Translations under genes and position numbers: made by a program
The notes under the pieces: generated by a model
Told to the model about the DNA's origin: nothing
The model's input: only the letters and a program-made list of their open reading frames with translations
Databases searched by the model: none
Shown: piece after piece, positions 1 through 10,825 of the stretch
Layout: every line of letters starts with the position of its first letter
Numbering within the stretch: the first letter of the stretch is position 1
Origin: Siphonodentalium dalli
Taxonomy: Eukaryota; Mollusca; Scaphopoda; Gadilida; Siphonodentaliidae
Reading direction: 5' to 3'
Length of the DNA: 64,000 bases
NCBI GenBank assembly: GCA_032622095.1
Contig: CP136062.1
Location: forward strand, 37,944,918-38,008,917

Positions 1-59
1 AATGATACCAACATGTTAATTATGATGAAATGACTCAAGTCATACACTAATTTTCATTA

Positions 60-405
60 TAAACTTATTACTATGAATACTTAGTGATAGTTTTGAGTTA
101 TAACATGCCCTAAGGTTTTATCCAGTTTGTTTTTAAATTCGCTATAGCATGCTTAAGCTTACCCAAAAAACATTTCAACCTAAAAAAATGTTTGATACCC
201 ATGAAAAACGTAAGATTCCCTGGCACTAAACCTACAAAATAAGTCTGTTAACGAATATAAGAACAAATTATTAAAATTGTAAAAAATAATAACAAATGAT
301 GAAATATTGTTAGGCCAATGCATTCTCTTATATATGCGAGGCGACCTTTGATCGACTCGCATATATAAGAGAATGCTTTGGCACAGGGTATATGGGTTGT
401 TTGCA
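60..405. mobile_element. Fragment of hairpin-bearing repeat family C (copy 1)
   Basis: This is a non-coding AT-rich repeat. The stretch at 62-240 recurs inverted at 25320-25410 and 38700-38830, sharing the words GGTTTTATCCAGTTTG and TTCCCTGGCACTAAACC. It runs into a 69-bp hairpin at 314-382: two 26-nt inverted arms around a 17-nt loop of the GGCGACC...GTCGAC orientation, here with two loop substitutions. The hairpin is followed by GCACAGGGTATATGGGTTG, whose reverse complement also precedes the disrupted copy near 24145. The left end lies outside the window. No protein is encoded. Confidence 0.75.
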
Positions 406-761
406 TTCATTCATTTGATGCATATATGCTGTTAAGTATAACAAAAGACAGTCCCACAAATAGCCGGATTTAGTGTAAAGTCCCCCTTTAATAATACTGT
501 CAATACAAATAATAATAACATTCATTTCAGAAGCAAGTTCGAAACGTTAAAAGAGACTCTACCCTGAACCCGGCCATTTATGGGACATATCTCATTTTAT
601 ACTCAACAGAATATATGCAACAAAAGTCTTCGGTAACCTTAATCTGGTTCCTTGTTATAATTTTCGACACGTGCTGGAAAGACCAGAATTTAATGTTTTT
701 CTCGTTAATTTGTTGTTTTGGAAAATGTTTCTTTTTCGAGATTTTCTGTATGTGAATATAA
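406..761. other. Intron or intergenic DNA, nothing recognised
   Basis: This is AT-rich sequence upstream of the visible SLC18 exons, probably an intron of that gene or 5' flank. I see no exon-like open frame with splice sites and no repeat with defined ends. Confidence 0.4.
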
Positions 762-1115
762 ATGGTGGCCTTCGTGGTGGGTATGCTGTTAAAATAGTTA
801 CATCAGTTAAAACCGCCAAACAGAAAGAATATTAAAACATAGACACTTCTTGTTCTTATACCAATCATAAATATTGCGTAAATAGTATGTTATTGTTAAG
901 TTCGTATGCTTTGTTATGTAAACAAAAGTCGAAAAGGTTACAGAACCTGGTCTTTGTTTCCATAACAAAGCATTCGAACTTGACAATAACATACGGTTTA
1001 CGGGATATTTATGATTGGTATAAGAATAAAATTTTCTATTTTTTAATTTTCTTTCCGTGTATGGGAGTTTTAACGTGTGTGACTATTTTAACAGCATACC
1101 CACCGCGAAGGCCAT
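762..1115. mobile_element. Foldback MITE, unknown superfamily
   Basis: The two ends are inverted copies: GGTGGGTATGCTGTTAAAAT near 777 pairs with the mirror sequence near 1100, and TTCTTATACCAATCATAAAT near 852 pairs with its mirror near 1018. The arms are about 140 bp around a short spacer. No protein is encoded; the long open frame running through it at 887-1366 has no family motif and reads across the repeat edge, so I do not treat it as a gene. Confidence 0.75.
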
Positions 1116-1606
1116 CCGTGCCTTTAACTAATACATTGGCAGGAAAGAATATAGACCATTTATATACATATACATATACCAGAGACTATAAAGGTATTGA
1201 AGAGACCACTAATGGAATATCATGTTTGCCATCTTTGACTGAGAACTACCTCCGTTATTCGTACAAATATGCCCAAATATGTGTTAAAGTGCAGACCATT
1301 TTGTTGTATTCAAGAATACGAATCATACCAGAATTAAGCAAATTGTATATGAATGCGCAGGTATAAGTTGCCAGGCACATATTATCCCCAATGCTTCAAT
1401 GTCATATCATGGCAATCTATTAATATGTCTAAAAAATCACAAAGTGTTCGTTACGTCGCCATATAGGCAAGGGGAAATCAACGTTCATGAATTATACACA
1501 ATTTCGCTGTTGTTGCTAAATTGGCCGCACATCCAACGTGACAAAACTGTGCTCGTCATGCACTGATGTATATGAAGAACGATTGTTAGGTCAATATATA
1601 CACATT

Positions 1607-1765
1607 ATCGGTACAGTGAAGTGATATGGGCTGCAGTATCACGCCGAGTTGACGATGTCAGATCGCCGTATCAAACGAGCTGCCGCAGGCAGCGAGTTGG
1701 ATGCGGCGATCTGACATCGTCAACGAGACGTGATACTGCAGCCCATATCACTTCACTGTACCGAT
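1607..1765. repeat. Long near-perfect palindrome (cruciform)
   Basis: An arm starting ATCGGTACAGTGAAGTGATA is repeated inverted at the right end, ending at 1765. An inner pair, TTGACGATGTCAGATCGCCG and its complement, flanks a loop of about 35 nt. Two small mismatched bulges separate the outer and inner stems. It is most likely a short MITE or a relic of one. Confidence 0.8.
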
Positions 1766-1925
1766 AAAGCGTTTATTATATGACACATTTTTGGTTCATC
1801 CCATGTCACAAAGGGCAAAACTACTTCGCTACACCATCCCATGTCATCACATTGTACATTCCCAGTCATCACCCGAAACTCCCAAATTGATAAATAGTTC
1901 CCAACTTCCGGTGACCTAATTTCAC

Positions 1926-1985
1926 AGGATACTGATACGGAATTCAAAGGATACTGATACGGAATTCATAGAATACCGATACGGC
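1926..1985. repeat. Short tandem repeat, about 22-bp unit
   Basis: The unit GGATACTGATACGGAATTCA occurs twice in tandem, followed by a third degenerate copy (GAATACCGATACGG). It is non-coding. Confidence 0.75.
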
Positions 1986-2219
1986 TCACGACCAGACAAG
2001 CATTTTTCCGACTACTCGGAATTTATTGCCAAACAATAGTGGTATTTGTAAGGGATTAGTGGTAGTCATATAATAAATGAACTTATGCATGTCTTGTGAA
2101 GAATCGTATTGAGGAATGTTAAAATACGAACATATTAACACAAGATTATCCATAATAAAAATCTATCCATTTAAAAACAGAAAAGAAATATAATGTTTGA
2201 CATCTTTGACTGATTATGA

Positions 2220-2411
<192 letters not shown>

Positions 2412-2537
2412 TAGAATAGTAAACTGCACCCTCCCCCATTGTTGAAAAAGACCAAAACAATTCATATTTTGTATTCAGAATAACTTTACATTTCTTTCAT
2501 TAGACAGCTAAAGATGTCGATGGTGTGTAATATTTAA

Positions 2538-2990
2538 CCCTTTACCCAACAAAACGGCCAAAAACGCCCAAATAAAGCTTCAACAGCCTAAAATATCTTT
2601 GGTCTGTCTCAATAACACCATACAAATATGGATATTATTGGAACCGGTTCATTGACCACATTGTGATGGTTACAGTTATGCCCTGTGCCAATGCATTCTC
2701 TTATATATGCGAGTCGACCATATGTCGCCTCGCATATATAAGAGAATGCATTGGCCTAAACAAAAAATTTAACACTTTTTACCATTTTTTCTTACATTCT
2801 TTAACAATTTTATACTTTTTTCTTACATTTTTTAACAATTTTAATAATATTTTTCTACATTCTTTGACAATTTTATCATTTTTAATATGTGTTAAGCCAA
2901 TGCATTCTTTTATATATGCGAGGCGACCTATGGTCGACTCGCATATATAAGAGAATGCATTGGCACAGGGCCGTTATGTTTGGTAAAGGG
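2538..2990. mobile_element. piggyBac-like MITE, copy P1, in the SLC18 intron
   Basis: The ends are CCCTTTACCC and its complement, flanked on both sides by TTAA (2534-2537 and 2991-2994), the target duplication typical of piggyBac-type transposases. Inside are two 69-bp hairpins (2687-2755 and 2896-2964) whose loops are reverse complements, separated by AT-rich sequence with a tandem C(A/T)TTTTT-type repeat. It has no coding capacity. Copies P2-P5 lie at 6262, 43370, 44917 and 61402. Confidence 0.88.
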
Positions 2991-3096
2991 TTAAGGTTTG
3001 CAGAACCAGAGTTCCAAGCACTATGTGTAGATTTTGTTAATTTACGTTCTGAATTTCTATTAATAATATAAATAGTAAAATTTAACCGTTTTGAAA

Positions 3097-3598
3097 CAGG
3101 CGCGTAGGAAGCTATACATATGGGGGTGTATATATCTACAATAGGTGTCCACTCAATGTCATACACTCCAAACGTATCCAGACGAGCATCATTCCCATGA
3201 ACAAATTCATTTGAAACCATTTTCATGTCGATATTGTCAAGTCGTTCTATATATATGTCACACACCATCAAGTGATTCAAACGGTCTTGACTCATATTGG
3301 AAGTGGTTCTTCACCCGCATCGCAATTGAGCAAAAACGCGTACTCGTGTTTTCCGTTCCAGGATATCGCGTACTGCGTAGCCGCGTATGAAACCACAGCT
3401 TTAAAGAATGACCCCCCCCCCCCATCCGCATGATACTATATATAAGACACTATTTCCTATATAGTATACTATATGCGGGCGGAGTATATGATTGGTTAGG
3501 TTGAATAAATAAGAAATACAGTTTAAGTGTTGACCATTTTCTGGAATTTGGGGGGGGGGGGTACTTACCCCATTACCCATCCGGTTCCTACGCCCCTG
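3097..3598. mobile_element. hAT-like MITE
   Basis: The 16-bp terminal inverted repeats are CAGGCGCGTAGGAAGC and CAGGGGCGTAGGAACC (14 of 16 identical), of the CAGGGG type common at hAT ends. The flanks TTTTGAAA (3089-3096) and TATTGAAA (3599-3606) match at 7 of 8 positions, as expected for the 8-bp hAT duplication. Internally a poly-C run (about 3412) and a poly-G run (about 3550) lie in inverted relation, together with a palindromic CCGCATGATACTATATA stem. It is non-coding and sits in the SLC18 intron. Confidence 0.78.
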
Positions 3599-3991
3599 TA
3601 TTGAAACTGTATTTTAAATATTGTAAATATTACCAACGTGATAATTGCTAATGTTTGAAGTTTTCCAAATTGCACAATAAATACTGATTGGTAATCAAAC
3701 TATTTTCAACCTACCTGTCGATCTGAAATGTCCAATTGATGCCGTGTCATGCATGCATAAATGCATGTCATTTACAACTGTTAGCAAATCTGACCAACTC
3801 CCAACCGCCACGTTACGGGATATTTACGCACGGCTATATACCCGATAGGAGTAAGCACTGGTGCAGTGAAATATTATAGAATTGAAGTAGTGGGCGCCAT
3901 ACTAACACTTATAAACAGTATATCCAGATGGCCAATCAGGTCTAGCACATTCTCAATTTAACTAGTATACTTGTAAATGTATTCAATTTTA

Positions 3992-4077
3992 TTGCATTAT
4001 AGTTAAATCTGGCTGTGTCAAATCCATAATTTCATTGTATTATAGTTAAATCTGACTGTGTCAAATCCATAACTTCC
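3992..4077. repeat. Tandem duplication, about 43-bp unit
   Basis: Two adjacent copies share ATTATAGTTAAATCT and GTGTCAAATCCATAA, with a few substitutions between them. It is intronic and non-coding. Confidence 0.8.
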
Positions 4078-4121
4078 ATGATTTGTGGAAACTATAGAAT
4101 CGTGCATCTAAGGTAACCATT

Positions 4122-4273
4122 AAAGGCTCACTTAATTTTCTCACCCCCAGATCACATTATATAAAATATATGCCATTCTATTTACCATTTGAAAGAGGAA
4201 GCTTCAAAACATTGTATTTTCAACTTATTCTATGTAATAAACTGTGTTTATATGTCGTATTCGTACGTATACA
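4122..4273. mobile_element. Half-copy of MITE family D next to an SLC18 exon
   Basis: It begins AAAGGCTCACTTAATTTTC and continues with CCATTTGAAAGAGGAAGC and TCAACTTATTC. Longer copies at 13864, 25545 and 31833 share this order. Only the 5' half is present; the sequence then becomes the pyrimidine-rich tract before the acceptor at 4286-4288, so the remnant lies within about 15 bp of the exon. Confidence 0.7.
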
Positions 4274-4288
4274 TGTCCATTTTTTCAG

Positions 4289-4334
4289 GTCCGGCTGTTA
4301 GTGGTGAAATTGTCAAGGGGATTGGCTTTAAGTG
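4289..4334 (+). CDS. VMAT: SLC18 vesicular monoamine transporter, short penultimate exon
   Basis: This 46-nt exon lies between an acceptor (TTTTTTCAG) and a GTAAGT donor. It enters in phase 1 and leaves in phase 2, matching both neighbours. It encodes GPAVSGEIVKGIGFK plus the first two bases of a Trp codon. This is the loop after TM11 found in SLC18 proteins (GPS.GGAI.KAIGF.W in VMATs). The complete match of splice phases across three exons is strong evidence that this is a live gene structure and not a retrocopy. Confidence 0.93.
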
Positions 4335-4362
4335 GTAAGTCGTGTTGCCACCGATGATCTAT

Positions 4363-4480
4363 ATCTATATATATTTGCGAATGTATGTCTGTCCACTATA
4401 CCACTATATAAATTCACATAAAACCATATTGGGGCTGCCAAAGGGGTCTAACAAGTGTCAACAAGGAAGATACTGGCGCA
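4363..4480 (+). mobile_element. Truncated Helitron-like 5' end
   Basis: It begins near TCTATATATATTTGCGAATG and continues through AAATTCACA and GGCTGCCAAAGGGGTCT, collinear with the 5' end of the Helitron at 32506. No matching 3' hairpin/CTAG end was found nearby, so it is a fragment in the second SLC18 intron. Confidence 0.6.
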
Positions 4481-5524
4481 GTTTAAAATTGTCAAAAGTG
4501 GAAAGCGATGGAATAGAGGGGGGATTGTTTCGTCAGCACCCGACAATGTTTACATGTGTAGCCATCCTTTTATTTTATAAACCTTCCATGTGTCGACAAT
4601 AAATGTTTGCTTCGTTTTAAAAACATTTCGCCAAATTAATTTGACATATCAGCCTTTGACTTCCTCATCTTCCCATCGGTATTAATGCAGCGTTCATACG
4701 GCTGTTAACATTACCTGGCAAATTGTCAAGAAACGCGTAAGATAAATATATCTATAGTATACTTTTCAGTGATACATTTTGGAATTTCAGAATAGGTGCC
4801 TGTGATGGATTTAATGCTTATTAGAGCGATGCAATGACGTTAGTTACTGCACGATCAAGCCTGAGTTTAGTGTGCCTGTCATTTGCAGAATGACGCTACC
4901 CCCATAGCCATAGCGGGCTATCATCACTAAATTCATCTTCTGGGAACCTGTTTAGGCCTCATCTTCTCTGGAAAGTTTCTTTATTATCAAATTTCTATAG
5001 AAACTTCTTCACATACACTCTTAGATATAACAATCCGTATATGTCGTTCATAGTACCTATATGTCTTTTAGTATCTAAGCAATAGTACCGAGAAGGATTA
5101 GGTTCTATATATTTATATAATACCTAAGCATTTGGTACTAGCCGATCTCGGAACCAAAAGGTGACCCACGTGATTGCATCACATTTACAGTATATAAAAA
5201 TGGACGGAAGACACAAACTAATATCAGACTTACACATTTTATGTTTGAATCACCCTCGGGCTCGGCGTACATGCTGTAGCGTGTGCCCAATTAGGTACGT
5301 TGTTCTCTGGCTGGAGGTATTTAAGAATATGGAAGTGAACTTCTCGGAAATTTATCAACATATTTGTGTTTGTAATTGGACCTAACTTGCTTCTTAATAA
5401 AATTAAATATTGTTAGCACTATGTGGATTATGTTTGTATATGAACGTGACAAGACGTTATAACCTCCGGAAATTAACGGGCGCTAATCAATGATATTTTC
5501 CTCTGCAAGAGAGCAGCAATTTTC
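4481..5524. other. SLC18 intron sequence, nothing recognised
   Basis: This part of the intron is AT-rich, with no repeat ends or open frames that I recognise. Confidence 0.4.
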
Positions 5525-6250
5525 AGTGAACTGAAGAAAAAAAAACACTGTGATGAATGATGTACTACAAAAAATATATTATATTTCTTGAGCGTTCTTT
5601 GAAAAAAATACTTTGAACCAGTTGTTGACAAATGATATACTAACTTCACAATATGGTTGACTGAGAGCCAGCAGTTTATGGGTCACCTTTTCATGGCTTA
5701 TATCCAGTCTGGTGTGAATGGCTTTTATCTTGTGTCAACTTCCAAATGAGTGATTATCCTATGCGTGAGTGGTGACCTACTAACTAGAAATAGTGTAATG
5801 GTCTGGTAGGGTTTGATTGAGGCTTAGAATTATATTGTCAACAGAGTTCACGTGGGTTACGCTGGCCACTGCTAAACCATACATGTTGGTATCCACACAG
5901 CCAACGTTTAAGCAAGTATATATCATTTGTCAACAACTGGTTCAAATTAATTTTTTCAAAGAACACTCAAGATATATAATATTGTTTTTATCGTACACCA
6001 TTCATCACAGTGTTCAGTACATATTCCCATATTTGATTCTTAGATATGGACTTTGTTTTTCTTGGATAATTTCCTGTAAATTTAATTTTGTTAAATCTCA
6101 ATAAAGTTCACATTTTATATTTCTAAGATAATCCACCATGAAGTATACTCTTAAACTGTTGCATCAATTGGCATGGTTTCTATGATTACTAATATACATG
6201 AACGAATTCTGTATTTGGACTCTATCAAATTTTTGAAAAATTGGATCCAC
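5525..6250. mobile_element. Foldback repeat family E, copy 1
   Basis: The arms GATGAATGATGTAC (5553) and GTTGACAAATGATATAC (5624) pair with mirror sequences at 5990 and 5920. The whole is collinear with the larger copy at 42925-44135. The point GGCTTAGAATTATATTGTC at 5821-5840 aligns with the position where copy 2 carries a piggyBac-like MITE, so this copy preserves the empty site. It is non-coding. Confidence 0.65.
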
Positions 6251-6261
6251 AAAGACCTTAA

Positions 6262-6653
6262 CCCTTTACCCAACAAACCTGCCAAAACCGGCCAAATAAA
6301 GCTTCAACAGCCTAACATATCTTCGGTCTGTCTCAATAGAACCATACAAATATGGATATCATTGGAACCGGCTCCTTGACCACATTGTGATAGTTACAGT
6401 TATGCCCTGTGCCAATGCATTCCCTTATATATGCGAGTCGACCATAGGTCGCCTCGCATATATAAGAGAATGCATTGGCCTAACAAAAATCTTTTTTTAG
6501 CACTTTTTACCATTTTTTCTTACATTCTTTAACAATTTTATAATTTTTAATGTGTTAAGCCAATGCATTCTCTTATATATGCGAGGCGACCTATGGTCGA
6601 CTCGCATATATAAGAGAATGCATTGGCACAGGGCCCTTCTGTTGGGTAAAGGG
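6262..6653. mobile_element. piggyBac-like MITE, copy P2, in the SLC18 intron
   Basis: It has CCCTTTACCCAACA ends with perfect TTAA duplications at 6258-6261 and 6654-6657. Its hairpins at 6411-6479 and 6559-6627 have mutually complementary loops. Its layout is nearly the same as that of P5 at 61402, suggesting relatively recent spread. Confidence 0.9.
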
Positions 6654-6659
6654 TTAAAT

Positions 6660-6910
6660 ACCAGACAAACTTGCCAGTGTGTGGACGTACTCCATACTAC
6701 TAACTTTGAGACGAAGATGCATGTTTTGCAAAAATAGAGCCAAATATGGCAAGAGATTTTCAACAAAGTATTTATCTGGATCTATCTGGCAAAAAATCTT
6801 GAATTTCACATATCATCTTCATTGTATGTAGAATCTGAGCAGTTATTAAGAGACAACAAAAAACAATCCCTTTAGGTATCAATAACTGCAAGTATAATTA
6901 ATAATTTCAC
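6660..6910. repeat. Dispersed repeat family F, copy 1
   Basis: The stretch GATGCATGTTTTGCAAAAAT through ATTAAGAGACAACA recurs at 45385-45530 and in part at 57650-57775, with scattered substitutions. No ends or coding sequence were recognised. The remaining intron, 6911-7631, shows nothing I recognise. Confidence 0.6.
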
Positions 6911-7631
6911 ACAAAACTCCAATCATCAAACAGCCTATTGTCTTGTCTCTATGAGAGGAGGCTTCATTTGTATCATAATGTGGAGTTAGATATTTAATTG
7001 CATAATATAATGCAATACCCCATATACTAGAATACAGAATAAAGCAGTCAGAAATATTCCAGCCCAATGAAACAACTGTTGATATGCAGTGTGGTCCACT
7101 CAAGCAGGGAGCAATCAACATACATTAGGCCACAATGTTAAGAGATATGGTGGTCAGCTTTAACATGGTTATGAAGCCATGACACAGAACTCATCTCAGC
7201 CCAATTTTTCATTGAACAACAAGAATGACATGAAAATTCTCAAATAGAAAAAATTATTTGTGGGTAGTTGTCTTTCTAAGTGAAAATAATCATAAAATTT
7301 CATGAATCAAGACAAATTAAGTCTCCTTTCATGATCTTCAGATATGATATCATGGACATATGATCTGCAATTTTGAAACAAATATAATTTACGGAAGTAA
7401 AATGAAAACAGTGAAATTTAAAATATTGTCCATGCCATAAAAGTGAAGTAAATGAGATTATAATAACCATTTGTTCGATGGTTCTTAAATATTGTATCAC
7501 AATAATCGCTGTTACCAAATTTCACAAATAAATTCCTGATATACTTTGAGAAAATCCATTTAGAAATACCAGGAAATTTTGGCCAAACGTTCATCTGACC
7601 CTTAATCTTTAATACTGATGTTCGATTTCAG

Positions 7632-7743
7632 GATGTTGTGGATAATAGCAATTATTAACTTGGCATATGCACCCCTGATGTACTTCTTAAAGGATCCACC
7701 GGGAAAAGTGATTGAACGATCAATGTGTGCGGAATGTGTATAA
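7632..7743 (+). CDS. VMAT: SLC18 vesicular monoamine transporter, terminal coding exon (TM12 and C-tail)
   Basis: The exon opens after a TTTCAG acceptor in phase 2, completing the split Trp codon. It encodes MLWIIAIINLAYAPLMYFL, a hydrophobic segment equivalent to TM12, then KDPPGKVIERSMCAECV and a TAA stop. The YAPL..(Y/F)(Y/F)L(R/K).PP sequence is the hallmark SLC18 end of TM12. The cytosolic tail is only about 17 residues and ends in a Cys-rich peptide. It lacks the acidic and dileucine sorting elements of mammalian VMAT2 and may be one of several alternative C-termini. Possible poly(A) signals follow (ATTAAA near 8112, AATAAA at 8178) but are unproven. Confidence 0.93.
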
Positions 7744-8274
7744 AGGGGAGACCGCAATGTCTAACAATCTGAATGTGCGCAGGCCCCTTCGACGCTGAGA
7801 GAGACTCTTCATTCCTCCACATCAATTAATTGATTATATACATATATTGGGGAATTATTTACAGAACAAGAGAGATAATATATTGTGCATACATGTATGG
7901 ATATGTGCATATGTTTAACTGATATCACGGCTTGTTTTTTTTCATTTATGAGCTAAAAGAATCGTCATGTAGGATAATTATTGATGTCAATTTTTGTTAT
8001 CGAGCAATCAGTGTGGGATATCGTGAAACCATTCTATAACTGTTTGACGCATGACCAGATAAAATAACAAAGATCTATTTTGCTCCAATTTTCCTCAAAT
8101 AGTTGGTCCCATTAAAACTAATCGCTGACAAGTATGGATTCAGAACATTCCCCTTTCTCGGTTCGAAATTCCGCATTAATAAACTTTGTCCTAAGTTCTG
8201 CACGGAATAACATTCCAAATCAAAATTCCGAGAATTGAGGTACGATCTTCACTGTACTGTGTGTGGCTCACCTG
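7744..8274 (+). other. Probable SLC18 3' UTR or flank
   Basis: AT-rich sequence directly after the SLC18 stop. It contains an ATTAAA near 8112 and an AATAAA at 8178-8183 that could terminate the transcript. Where the 3' UTR really ends cannot be told from sequence alone. Confidence 0.4.
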
Positions 8275-8590
8275 GTGTTAGGAGGGAGGTAAAATGACAA
8301 CATTTAAATGGGAATTCACTGTTAATTTTCAAGACAAGATTACTCAATATTTACAAACCGTAGAATAATTCTTAATGTCTTGTTGGAATGTTTGAGCATA
8401 TATCTAGTGACAACGCAAAGCAGATTTTTCATTTTATGTTTATTTGTGTGACATTTGATGGAAATATTATAAACAAACTTTCCAAAAATGTATGATATGG
8501 TCACCTGCGCTTTGATCAATCTTTTCTAAAAAACATTAACACTGAATTCCCCATTTAAATATTGCCACTTTATGGCCCTCATAACAACAT
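8275..8590. mobile_element. Foldback element
   Basis: AACATTTAAATGGGAATTCA (about 8299) pairs with the mirror word near 8565, and flanking positions match with small gaps. It is a short, diverged non-coding foldback with no recognised target duplication. Confidence 0.6.
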
Positions 8591-8843
8591 CATTTTCCAC
8601 CACATAAAGTTCAAATTCACCTTCTTTGGTAGTGGGGAAACCGTCTGACTTCCACATCACCTAACGAAAGCTCGAGGAAACACAACTGAAAGAAACAGGT
8701 GAAGATTGTTTTTGATTTTCAATTTATTTTACTACGCGCTGTTTCATTGGACAAAGACGTTGTGACGTTGAACATTGTTATATATCTTTATTTTGTCCGT
8801 TAGATTTTAACATAGGGCCAGGGAAAGAAACTTAGGATTATAA

Positions 8844-9282
8844 GTGACCCGCCATATCAAATCCAGTCGTAAGTCGGGATTTTTTTTACCCTGTGGCAGT
8901 GCCTTCTCTTATATATGCGAGTCGACTATAGGAGAATGCATTGGCCTGACAATTTTTTATCATTTTTTTTAAATAAATGTTTCTTACAATTTTTAGGAAA
9001 TAAAATAAAAAAAACATCCGTTACCATGCAGGGAGCCCCACACATGTAGAAGCATATAGAAGAGTGTCGTCTGCTCATGTTTGTCTGGGGCTCTCTATGG
9101 GTGAAATTATAAAATTGTTAAAGAATACAAGAAAAAATTATTAAAATTGTAAAACATTGTTAGGCCAATGCATTCTCTTATATATGCGAGGCGACCTATG
9201 GTCGACTCGCATATATAAGAGAATGCACTGACACAGGGTAAAAAAATCCCGACTAACGACTGGATTTGATATGGCGGGTCAC
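8844..9282. mobile_element. GTGACCCGCC-ended foldback element, family B copy 1
   Basis: The terminal inverted repeats of about 50 bp begin GTGACCCGCCATATCAAATC. Flanking 7-bp direct repeats ATTATAA lie at 8837-8843 and 9283-9289. Inside are a deleted hairpin (8896-8945) and an intact one (9164-9232), each abutting ACCCTGTG or its complement. A 50-bp GGAGCCCCACAC...GTCTGGGGCTC inverted pair lies in the centre. It is non-coding. The ends differ from those of the piggyBac-like family although the hairpin is the same. Confidence 0.82.
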
Positions 9283-9607
9283 ATTATAATAATTATTATC
9301 TTAATCCTCTTTCAGTCGCTGATCATGCATGACCAATGCCCTGTACAGTACGTTACATATAACCAAACGTCGAAGAGCAACCCAACATCAGACGATGAAG
9401 AAATGGATTACTACGAATACTAAAGATGTAGCGACTTTCTTGGAATACCAGAAGCTGTCTTTGTCAAAGATTTGGTCGAGAATATTACATATGACGGGCC
9501 ATAACCTTCAGTCAGTCGAGTGTTCACTGTTCAGGCGACAGCACAATGATGATTCAGAACAAAGACTTATGGATGTCATGGTGACATCGTGATGCTTCGA
9601 AACGTAA

Positions 9608-9801
9608 TACAGTAATGCCCTAAATAATCGACTCCTTAACCACAGCATAATTATTGGTAACTTTTCAGGATTTAGTCGGAAATATGGCTTGTTGCCATTC
9701 ACCGGAAAGCTCTCACTGAGAGCTTTCTGATGAATGGCAACATGCCATATTTCCGACTAAACCCTGAAAAGTTACCCATAATTATTTAGGGCATTACTGT
9801 A
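9608..9801. mobile_element. Tc1/mariner-like MITE
   Basis: This is a nearly complete palindrome of 194 bp with ends TACAGTAATGCCCTAAATAA and the complement. The terminal TA dinucleotides are consistent with a TA target duplication. The inner stem includes TTTCAGGATTTAGTCGGAAA and its mirror. A half copy lies at 37220-37336. Confidence 0.8.
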
Positions 9802-9866
9802 ACATAAAACACCAAATTTCATACTCTCGTCAACGGCGCAGCCATAATCGCTCACTGGTCCAGTTA

Positions 9867-10387
9867 CCACCACGGTCAAGTGGTCCTGTTAATATGCTAT
9901 GATACTGGTGGTCCTGCTGAATTTCTATGATGCGGGTAGGGCAAACTGATGCCGTTACGAAAGAGTACCGTTGTGTTTGTTCTAAAGTTCGAAACATTCG
10001 AGAACATATATTTTTTGAAAAATATAATAATGCCTGCGCTGGGGTTTCTTTAACGACGTGAATAACAATCCTAGTTATAATCGATTTTCAACAACTAATA
10101 CAACCGATATTAGAAATATATATTTCTCAATAAATATGTGTTTGACTGTTTGATACTCATTAGGGGTTTGATACTCATTAGGGGTTTGATACTCATTAGG
10201 GGTTTGATACTCATTAGGGGTTTTCCTCGATATGTTCAGATTATTGAACACCGCGAATAGAACGTTATAAACAAATATAAAACAAAAACGGTACTTTTTA
10301 TGAACAGCATCAGTTTGCCCTAACACAATCATAGAAATTCAGCAGCAGGACTCCACCGCATTAGCAGGACCACTTGACATGGGGTGG
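9867..10387. mobile_element. Short member of a CCACC-ended TIR family
   Basis: The ends are CCACCACGGTCAAGTGGTCC and CCACCCCATGTCAAGTGGTC, with further pairing through the TGCTGAATTTCTATGAT and GATGCCGTTA/TGATGCTGTT words. The 3-bp duplication TTA lies at 9864-9866 and 10388-10390. The same ends bound the 3.7-kb element at 19036-22717. Within it, 10148-10221 is a perfect tandem array of four 18-bp units (GGTTTGATACTCATTAGG). Confidence 0.8.
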
Positions 10388-10661
10388 TTATGATGACGGG
10401 GGGTGGAGACACTGTGGTGACGGGGTAGAGACATTCCTGGTTAAGCCACCCCTCTTATTGCTCGACCACATCCTCGACTCCTTGGACATAAACGAGCTTG
10501 TGATATCGGTTGTTACAGACGCCGGTTTACGTCGGATATCTGCCCCATTACTCTCCTATAACGGAATTTATTCGCCCCCATATATGGTTCACTACATGCA
10601 CTTGAAAATCCCTGTCCCATACGACCATGCAGATCTGGCAATTCCCAATTATAGCTACAAT
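10388..10661. other. Non-coding, nothing recognised
   Basis: A small GGGGTGG/GACGGGG-rich patch at 10380-10430 adjoins the preceding element. Open frames here have no family features. Confidence 0.35.
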
Positions 10662-10700
10662 AGCCATATATGTAGCTATTGTAGATACATATGGCTATTG
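10662..10700. repeat. Small hairpin
   Basis: CAATAGCCATATATGTA and TACATATGGCTATTG are inverted around an 11-nt spacer. An overlapping alternative stem (CTACAATAGC with GCTATTGTAG) is also possible. Confidence 0.65.
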
Positions 10701-10825
10701 ATGACGGATGAATATGGTTGAAGAGAGATAACCCAATCCAACAAACAATCATTTAAATATACAAGAACATGATTTGATTATACTCTTAGTAAATTAATAT
10801 TGTTTGCCATGTCCATGTATAATCA

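Noticed and set aside
887-1366. Open frame of 159 codons
   Set aside because: It runs through a foldback element and past its edge, has no domain, signal or splice border, and its first half mirrors the opposite-strand frame of the other arm.
10148-10221. TTAGGG words suggesting internal telomere repeat
   Set aside because: TTAGGGG occurs once per 18-bp unit and not in direct tandem, so it is not telomeric sequence.
10075-10332. Minus-strand frame with repeated TPNEYQ peptide
   Set aside because: It is produced by the 18-bp tandem repeat, whose unit is a multiple of three.
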